From positions 1-7,238 of the forward strand of contig JAOZLO010000092.1 in the NCBI GenBank assembly GCA_029934775.1: a stretch of DNA of 7,238 nt. Reading direction: 5' to 3'. Under the pieces are notes generated by a model that was not told the DNA's origin, did no database searches, and saw nothing but the letters and a program-made list of their open reading frames with translations. The translations under genes were made by a program, and so were the position numbers. Below are positions 1 to 5,093 of this stretch, piece by piece (positions within the stretch are counted from its first letter, which is position 1; the number at the start of each line of letters is the position of its first letter). This DNA is from Desulfocapsaceae bacterium. GTDB lineage: Bacteria > Desulfobacterota > Desulfobulbia > Desulfobulbales > Desulfocapsaceae.

Positions 1-899
1 ACAGTATCTTTAAAACGTATCTCTGCAATAACCATCGCATGGTCAGATAAAGTTTCTGACAAAACCCTGTATTCAGTAAATTCCATGTCTTTTGTAATCA
101 GTATCCAGTCGAGACGTTTGCTTTTGTAAGTGCTATAATCAGGTGTTTCTGGTTCGTAGGCATGAAAACGTGACATTGTCGCCAGCTCCTTAATAACCGA
201 AGACTCAGCCAGCCACTCACTGTTAAAATCACCCATGATGACAGTTGGATTCATGCGAGCAGATAATATTTCTTTCATCTCATCGAGCTGTTTTTTACGG
301 ATCGACTTTCGTAAGAAATCAAAATGCACTGAAATAACATCAATCTTGCGCGATAGACTACCATCACTGTGTGGCATCTCTACCTGGCCGACCACAAACC
401 CTTTAGTTAGTGTTGGTGGTGATGCTGAAAAAGTGTGTTGGATGGTTTCAGTAAACGGCAATACCGACAGAAGAGCTGTGCCGTAAGAGAAGAGCCAGCT
501 TTCTGCATTGCTTACCTGCGTCCGCCATGGATATTTTGCCTGGGTTGCAAGATATTCAACATGGTTAAATGAGCCGCTCCATAAAGAAGCTGCATCGGCT
601 TCCTGGAGAGCGACAATTTGGGGTTTATACTGGCTTAAGGCGTAGGCAATATCATCGAGGTTTTCCTTAAAGGTTCTTTCCAGAAGAAATAACTGGTTCG
701 AGCTGTCTTTTCTGCCATGGGCAAGATTGAGTGTTGCTACACGCAATACCTTGTCAGTGTATCCAGTTTGAGCATTAATTGTTTTATCCGCATTGATCAC
801 CGAATCATAGACAGTGCGCGCCTTTTTTTCGACAGTCGCACAGGCAGTAAAAGCAACAGCGCCCATGACCAGCAAAACAAATAGTGATTTTTTTCTCAT
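1..899 (-). CDS. EEP-family (DNase I-like) phosphodiesterase lipoprotein, C-terminus cut by window edge
   Basis: Reading the minus strand from the ATG at 899 gives 299 codons without a stop, continuing past base 1. The protein opens with a lipoprotein signal (MRKKSLF, hydrophobic stretch, AFTAC, so Cys20 is the likely acylated residue). The rest shows the endonuclease/exonuclease/phosphatase set in order: ATLNLAHG (Asn58), ALQEAD (Glu100, metal ligand), YGTALLS (about 139-145), SVHFD (His192), MGDFNSEW (Asp224, Asn226), RLDWIL (Asp264) and LSDHAMV (Asp286-His287). All catalytic positions are present, so it should be an active metal-dependent phosphodiesterase. Family members cut DNA, sphingomyelin or phosphoinositides, and the substrate here is not determinable. 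Family proteins usually end soon after the SDH motif, so little is missing. The start lies 14 bases after the stop of the upstream PLD gene; its GGAG directly abuts the ATG, so translation probably depends on coupling to the upstream gene. An in-frame TTG at 908 is a less likely start. Confidence 0.9.
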   Translation of the reverse strand, partial: MRKKSLFVLLVMGAVAFTACATVEKKARTVYDSVINADKTINAQTGYTDKVLRVATLNLAHGRKDSSNQLFLLERTFKENLDDIAYALSQYKPQIVALQEADAASLWSGSFNHVEYLATQAKYPWRTQVSNAESWLFSYGTALLSVLPFTETIQHTFSASPPTLTKGFVVGQVEMPHSDGSLSRKIDVISVHFDFLRKSIRKKQLDEMKEILSARMNPTVIMGDFNSEWLAESSVIKELATMSRFHAYEPETPDYSTYKSKRLDWILITKDMEFTEYRVLSETLSDHAMVIAEIRFKDT

Positions 900-913
900 C
901 TCCGGCAAACAAT

Positions 914-2758
914 CTACATCAAATACTCTAAACCAAGAGCACGAATTGATTTAAATAAAACGCGTTGTCTTCTTGCAGGACCTGCTTTATCACCGTCGCT
1001 ATCCATAAGCTTTCTACGCATCTGCAACCAATCCGGTGATCCCCAGCGGTAAGATTTCTTTTTTAATGTTTCAAATACTTCGTTGAGGTCATTATGCAAC
1101 TCCTTATTTTCAATAAAAAATCCCATTTCATTATTGTACAGATTTGAGCGGTAATCAAAATTACTGGTACCGATAAAAATGGCCTTTTCTCCGAGAATAA
1201 ATTTTGCGTGTAATTTGCCATAATGTTCATCGCCTCCCAGCAGCACTGAGTCACTCCTTCCCATTTGATAAACAAAAACCTGCGGATGGTTAACCAATTG
1301 TTTCCAGGCGTCACTTGCAACGATGTCCTGATTAAATTCCCCCTCTTCAAGCCCCGAAAGCCATGCCTTCTGCAATTCAGGTGTCAGCAGATATCTTGGT
1401 GTCATATCCATATCGATTATGGCCTGGGTAAAGACGTTGTCTCCGGTCATCACCGAATTAGTAATCACCTCAAGCTTGAAATCAGGATTCCTGTTTAACC
1501 AGTCCAGTGTAGATTTGGCATCGTCATATATAATGTCACCGTCTTCATTCTTGTATGTACCACTAAAGAGATAGGGCGAAACTACTCGCAATGTTCCGCT
1601 TTGGCCACTTTGGTTTTTTCTTTCCATGCCAATTTTGGCCAGTAAATACAAAATTGAATTAGGATTACGTTCCAAGTTCCCTCTAATGTCGGTCGTTACA
1701 CTCTCATTGGTGAGATTACTTAACTGATGTGAGAGCCGTACACGAGAATCATGAAAACCGTCTGCCATAAATACAGCCATACTCTGCATACGTTTCTGTA
1801 TTGCCGGCAGGGACTTTAAAAATGACAGACTTTTCTGACTTTTCTTGCGCCAGGGAATATAGTTGTCATCATCATTTGCCTCAATTGATCCTATACGGCG
1901 GTTGCCTTCATGTAAAAACAACAAGGTATAATAGAGCTCGGTAACCTTACCGACCGTGTATTTTTCATCAGCAATCTGTTTACCTGGTTTTAGAAGCACC
2001 TCCAGATCACGGAAGGCGGTGGGATCCCGGGAACCATCCTCGTTGATACCATAATAATCCAGTGAAACGTTACGCCCGCCGGTCATCACTATTGCCTTAT
2101 CAGCAAAAGATCCATCAACAACAAGTAATTTGTCGTGTGATCGCCTGTTAAATTGAAAGTTACTCAGGGCATTAAAAAGAACGACCTGGACACGGGCTTT
2201 TCTGGTTGTTATTTCCCCTGCAGCATTTCGCATAAAGCCAGCATCTTCTGCGCAGGTTTCCATTGCTCTCAGCCCAGGATGTCCAAGACTCATCGAACCT
2301 AATGCATCAACCATGAGTCGTACATCTACACCACGTTTTACCGCATTACACATAGCGCCAAGCATTGAATTGCCCACAAGATCCTGCGCAAAGATATAGT
2401 AGCTTGCATCAACAGTATGCTGTGCATTCTCTATCATCCATATTTTTACTGCGAGTGAATCCAACGCATCGGCAAAGGATGGACCAATAATTTTTGTTCT
2501 GGCACTATTTACGGGTATTTTCGCTTCTGCACCAAGCTTGATAGGGTCAATTTTTAAATCAGATACGGAAGTCCATGTTCGTGTTTCATAAATAGTGTTG
2601 ATTTTCTCATCATCAACCGCATTTAACGGTGGGCAGTCTGGCAAGTTTAACGTGCCATCAGGACACTGTTGTGGCGAAACACCGGCACAAGAATTTAGCA
2701 GTAACATCAGCAGCCCCAGCACTGGTAGAAATATTCTGTTCATAAAACCATTCCTCAT
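914..2758 (-). CDS. ClsC-like phospholipase D superfamily lipoprotein with two HKD-type motifs
   Basis: A 614-residue protein of the phospholipase D superfamily, most like the cardiolipin synthase C (ClsC/YmdC) type, which joins or cleaves phosphodiester bonds of phospholipids through a phospho-histidine intermediate. The N-terminus is a lipoprotein signal ending LLLNSCAG (Cys24), so it is likely membrane anchored. The PLD domain begins near residue 100. Motif 1 is SHDKLLVVD (His208, Lys210, Asp215) followed by GGRN (227-230). Motif 2 is LHAKFILGE (His517, Lys519, Glu524), with the usual Asp replaced by Glu, followed by GTSNFDYRS (530-538). The long insert between the motifs (about 270-470) has no recognised domain. 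The C-terminus (about 555-614) is basic. The ATG at 2758 gives the longest frame, behind a GGTGGTGGG stretch. The in-frame ATG at 2743 (MNRIFLPV) has a better-looking GAGGA eight bases upstream and leaves an ordinary signal peptide, so it may be the true start. It is the first gene of an operon with the EEP lipoprotein. A phosphodiesterase or nuclease of the same fold is an alternative to a lipid synthase. Confidence 0.9.
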   Translation of the reverse strand: MRNGFMNRIFLPVLGLLMLLLNSCAGVSPQQCPDGTLNLPDCPPLNAVDDEKINTIYETRTWTSVSDLKIDPIKLGAEAKIPVNSARTKIIGPSFADALDSLAVKIWMIENAQHTVDASYYIFAQDLVGNSMLGAMCNAVKRGVDVRLMVDALGSMSLGHPGLRAMETCAEDAGFMRNAAGEITTRKARVQVVLFNALSNFQFNRRSHDKLLVVDGSFADKAIVMTGGRNVSLDYYGINEDGSRDPTAFRDLEVLLKPGKQIADEKYTVGKVTELYYTLLFLHEGNRRIGSIEANDDDNYIPWRKKSQKSLSFLKSLPAIQKRMQSMAVFMADGFHDSRVRLSHQLSNLTNESVTTDIRGNLERNPNSILYLLAKIGMERKNQSGQSGTLRVVSPYLFSGTYKNEDGDIIYDDAKSTLDWLNRNPDFKLEVITNSVMTGDNVFTQAIIDMDMTPRYLLTPELQKAWLSGLEEGEFNQDIVASDAWKQLVNHPQVFVYQMGRSDSVLLGGDEHYGKLHAKFILGEKAIFIGTSNFDYRSNLYNNEMGFFIENKELHNDLNEVFETLKKKSYRWGSPDWLQMRRKLMDSDGDKAGPARRQRVLFKSIRALGLEYLM

Positions 2759-3034
2759 TGATTAATCCCACCACCATCTGAGACAGAGTAGCTGGCAAAG
2801 AAATAAGCATTGGAGCTGTTCTACTGTTTAAACACAAGATTTGCCCCAGATCTGTACGGGGTTTTATTCTCCTGGTTACCTCCATGTTGCTATGCCTTCA
2901 CTGTACTCTGGTATTTCGTATTTTAAAACCAGAAACATAATACTCTCCCTGTGTGTAGTAAAAAAAGTGCAAGGAGTTCAACCTTGAAATGATTGTTATA
3001 ACGTTCTAGCCCTAGAAGTCTCAGAGCGAGATGA
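2759..3034. other. Intergenic region upstream of the PLD operon, no convincing gene
   Basis: It must hold the promoter of the minus-strand PLD-EEP operon, but I cannot point to a clear -35/-10 pair. Visible elements: a perfect six-base inverted repeat TTCTAG-cc-CTAGAA at 3004-3017; a weak stem CCCC(10)GGGG followed by TTTTATT on the plus strand at about 2844-2868, too short to call a terminator; and a minus-strand 20-codon frame (2938-2876, beginning MFLVLKYEIPEYSEG) behind GGGAG at good spacing, unsupported by any homology I recognise. No PLD-like sequence was recognised here in the plus frames. Confidence 0.5.
2956..2979. repeat. Imperfect direct repeat, copy A (partner at 3416-3440)
   Basis: This 24-base stretch resembles 3416-3440: both begin TAGT, run through an A-rich tract and end with TGCAAG-N-AGTTC. 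Read on the minus strand, both copies can encode a similar short peptide (ELLALFL here, ELLAIFL in the partner). The pair brackets the PLD remnant. The match is short and imperfect and part of it is low-complexity A tract, so chance similarity is possible. Confidence 0.3.
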
Positions 3035-3076
3035 GTCCTGGATGCAACTCGCGAGTACTTCATCTGCTCAGTGTAG

Positions 3077-3373
3077 CTTCTTCCTGGTTCTCTTAATCTT
3101 GATCCGCGATCTATGGTAGAAAATACTGAAATCGGCATTATGGTCAGCTCAACAAAACTTGCTGAAAAGATGGCTGGCGGCTTTGATACCACAGTTGAAA
3201 AGAGTGCATTTCGTTTAGAACTCGTCACAACTGAAGGTGGTACGGAAAATATTATCTGGCATGGTTTTGAAGATGGGCAGGAAAAAACATGGGATACCGA
3301 TCCGCACACGTCTTGGACCCAGCGGCTCGGTGTTTTTTTTCTGGGATTATTGCCTGTTGAGTCTCAGCAGTAA
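3077..3373 (+). pseudogene. C-terminal remnant of a second ClsC-type phospholipase D protein
   Basis: The plus frame is open for 98 codons from just after an in-frame TAG (3074-3076) to a TAA at 3371-3373. It contains GSLNLDPRS (from 3086), the signature that follows the second HKD motif in ClsC-type PLD proteins, then NTEIGI, a LAEKMAGGFD segment, and a typical family C-terminus (SWTQRLG, then LGLLPVESQQ). A ClsC-type protein is about 470-500 residues, so only its last fifth is intact. Upstream in the same frame is LDAT (3038-3049) where LHAK would be expected, which may be a mutated HKD motif, but the TAG and another stop at 3032-3034 interrupt it. There is no start with a ribosome site before the motif; the first ATG is at 3113, inside the domain. 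The remnant differs from the intact PLD lipoprotein, whose C-terminus lacks this ending, so it comes from another PLD subfamily and is not a recent duplicate. Confidence 0.8.
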
Positions 3374-3415
3374 ATCTCGCAGTTTCCGGATAGTAACGAC
3401 GCCAGCAATAGAGCA

Positions 3416-3440
3416 TAGTGAGAAAAATTGCAAGCAGTTC
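3416..3440. repeat. Imperfect direct repeat, copy B (partner at 2956-2979)
   Basis: Second copy of the A-rich, TGCAAG-N-AGTTC repeat. It lies between the stop of the PLD remnant and the likely start of the porin-like gene, within a 173-base stretch (3374-3546) in which I see no gene. Low confidence for the same reasons as copy A. Confidence 0.3.
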
Positions 3441-3546
3441 TTGTATGTTAAATGTTCTCAAAAAAGAAGGTTTGTTGCAGGTGATAAAATCCCCAGGCCA
3501 TGGTATTTTCCGAAATGCTTTCTCCAGGCTGCAAGTCGCAGAACTG

Positions 3547-4836
3547 ATGTCGTACGGCATTCAAAGTTCAACCTCCTGGAGACTCGTTCTTCTTGCCTTC
3601 CTTGTCACATCTCCAGCGATGTCCGCAGAAACAAACATCCCGGACAGTATCCAGAAAGGTGTTCAGGTAAGTATGGAAGAAGAGACCACAAGAGACCGGG
3701 AAAATGACGCATCTGAAGATCCTCTGGTTCCCCCACAATCAAAAAAAGTTGACAAACCTTCACTGCAAACGAGTCTGCCGGACATATTGAACGTCTACGG
3801 AAGTCTGCGTTATCGTTATCGTGACACGATGACAGATTCATTCTTCAGTGATGGTAGCTCCAGAGTCGGTTTAAACAGTCGTTTTCAGTTCCACGAAAAT
3901 TATTGGCCACTGGGCCGGGTCGAGTCTGGCTTCCGCCTTTTCGACAACCTGGATCAGCTTCTCGATTCGGGTTCAAGAAGCAGCAAAACCTTTAATGATG
4001 ACCTGTTTCTCCGACTTGGATATGCTGGTATAGAAATGCCCAGGGCTGTTCTGACTTATGGAAAAAACTGGTCAACCTACTATCAAGTTGCTTCTTTCAC
4101 AGATCGCTTTCAAGGGACAGGAGCCAGTGCCAGCGGTACTTTTAATGCTGGAACAGATGGCGGTTCCAGCGGAACGGGTCGTGCTGACAGAGTCTTACAG
4201 AGTAGGATCCAGATTAATCCTTCCCAGGGGATGCTTTCTCTCTACAAACCTTTTACCCTGAACATTCAGTATCAAGATGGTGAGAAAATTCCTCATTCAG
4301 AAAACATCGATTACGACTACTCACTTGGAGTCAGCATCATACTCGAACGAGTGGAGAACATGAAAGCAGGTATCGCATTCAACTATGCCGCTATCAAAAA
4401 TGAGGATCTTCCCTCTCTACGCCAACTAGGTATAAATGGTGATGATACGGCCCTGTTACTTGGCCTCCAGTGGTTCGGCACCAAATGGTACGCAGCGACG
4501 ACCCTTGCCTGGATGAATAATCATATGACCACCGGAAACGGTGTCTACTTCAACGGCTGGGGGAGTGAAGGATACGGCCATTACAACTTTGTCGGTCACT
4601 GGTGGCTTGTGGGAGGATGGAATTACCTTGAGCCATATGGCGGAAATGATCAGGCGGGAGAGTACATAGTCCACTACGCCGTACTTGGACTGCGTTATAC
4701 CTTCAAAAACTTTAACCGATTGCTCTATGCCAATATCCGTCTTGATAAGAGCCGGGTAAACAGTAGCGATGATATGGGACTTGGAAATGTTTATACCATT
4801 GGCCTCAGATGGGATTTTGACTGGAGAATGTTGTAA
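3547..4836 (+). CDS. Porin-like outer-membrane beta-barrel protein
   Basis: From the ATG at 3547 the product is 429 residues. It starts with a signal peptide: a hydrophobic run WRLVLLAFLV followed by SPAMSA, with likely cleavage before ETN at residue 28. Next is a charged, Pro-containing linker of about 55 residues. The barrel begins at VYGSLRYRYRD (about residue 83) and alternates aromatic/hydrophobic and polar residues to the end, with porin-type segments SRVGLNSRFQF, LGRVESGFRLFD, LFLRLGYAGIE, and LTYGKNWSTYYQV followed by a Gly/Ser-rich stretch and GRADRVLQSRI, as in general trimeric porins where this part precedes and forms a constriction loop. It should allow diffusion of small solutes across the outer membrane; specificity is unknown. 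The last strand ends WDFDWRML, so the terminal residue is Leu, not the usual aromatic one. The frame is open back to a GTG at 3418, and a GTG at 3481 has GAAGG ten bases upstream, but residues before 3547 do not look like a signal peptide. No good ribosome site precedes 3547, so the start is uncertain. Confidence 0.85.
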   Translation: MSYGIQSSTSWRLVLLAFLVTSPAMSAETNIPDSIQKGVQVSMEEETTRDRENDASEDPLVPPQSKKVDKPSLQTSLPDILNVYGSLRYRYRDTMTDSFFSDGSSRVGLNSRFQFHENYWPLGRVESGFRLFDNLDQLLDSGSRSSKTFNDDLFLRLGYAGIEMPRAVLTYGKNWSTYYQVASFTDRFQGTGASASGTFNAGTDGGSSGTGRADRVLQSRIQINPSQGMLSLYKPFTLNIQYQDGEKIPHSENIDYDYSLGVSIILERVENMKAGIAFNYAAIKNEDLPSLRQLGINGDDTALLLGLQWFGTKWYAATTLAWMNNHMTTGNGVYFNGWGSEGYGHYNFVGHWWLVGGWNYLEPYGGNDQAGEYIVHYAVLGLRYTFKNFNRLLYANIRLDKSRVNSSDDMGLGNVYTIGLRWDFDWRML

Positions 4837-4852
4837 TTTCCTGTAAGCCCCC

Positions 4853-5012
4853 CTACTTTGCCGTGGGACAATCCTTCATCCCTCGAACTGCAGTAAAAGC
4901 CGAAAGAGGGTCAAGCCGATCAATATTAGAAAACAGCAGCGTCTCCACTCTTTTCACAAATAATGAGATAAGCATAGTTGTCAAAAGAGTTTGGGATAAT
5001 GACAACTTTCAT
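4853..5012 (-). pseudogene. N-terminal remnant of a glyoxalase II / metallo-beta-lactamase-fold hydrolase
   Basis: On the minus strand, AAGGAGG (5022-5016) is followed three bases later by ATG at 5012, and the 28-codon product begins MKVVIIPNSFDNYAYLI and ends SGDAAVF before a TAA at 4928-4926. This matches the N-terminus of hydroxyacylglutathione hydrolase (glyoxalase II) type proteins, where a P...DNYAYLI segment leads through a turn with acidic and Gly residues to AAVVDP. Skipping one base at the TAA gives 24 more codons (NIDRLDP, then LSAFTAVRG) to a TAG at 4855-4853, resembling the DP...AV helix that follows in the family. The metal-binding THxHxDH motif is absent, so no enzyme can be made; the full family length is 200-250 residues. 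It lies 81 bases after the RND gene stop on the same strand, so it may once have been the next gene of that operon. A translated 28-residue peptide remains possible given the intact ribosome site. Confidence 0.65.
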
Positions 5013-5015
5013 GTT

Positions 5016-5022
5016 CCTCCTT
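5016..5022 (-). promoter_or_regulatory. Ribosome binding site AAGGAGG of the glyoxalase II remnant
   Basis: A near-perfect anti-16S match on the minus strand, three bases before the ATG at 5012 when counted from the end of AAGGAGG, or five if AAGGA is the paired core. Its survival in front of a broken frame indicates recent inactivation or continued translation of a short peptide. Confidence 0.55.
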
Positions 5023-5093
5023 ATCAGGTGGAAATACGCTGAACAGCATCAGTGATGCACTGCGGGCAGGCTTAGGGCAACAACCAGAATCCA

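Noticed and set aside
235..486. Plus-strand 83-codon open frame
   Set aside because: It lies antisense within the EEP gene, whose motifs fix the coding strand.
2923..3309. Minus-strand 128-codon open frame opposite the PLD remnant
   Set aside because: Most of it is antisense to the PLD remnant, whose plus-strand family motifs are clear. The end of the frame (LALRLLGLERYNNHF) looks protein-like but I cannot assign it to any family.
3428..3460. Possible sigma-70 promoter (TTGCAA and TAAATG) before the porin-like gene
   Set aside because: The spacing is about 15 bases and the -10 match is poor; not better than expected by chance in this AT-rich stretch.
4843..5042. Plus-strand open stretch of about 66 codons after the porin-like gene (ending VPPYQVEIR)
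   Set aside because: It has no start codon with a ribosome site and is antisense to the glyoxalase II-like remnant, which has the recognisable motifs.
5046..5058. Inverted repeat GCATC-agt-GATGC between the RND stop and the glyoxalase remnant, as a terminator
   Set aside because: The stem is only five base pairs and no T-tract follows on either strand.
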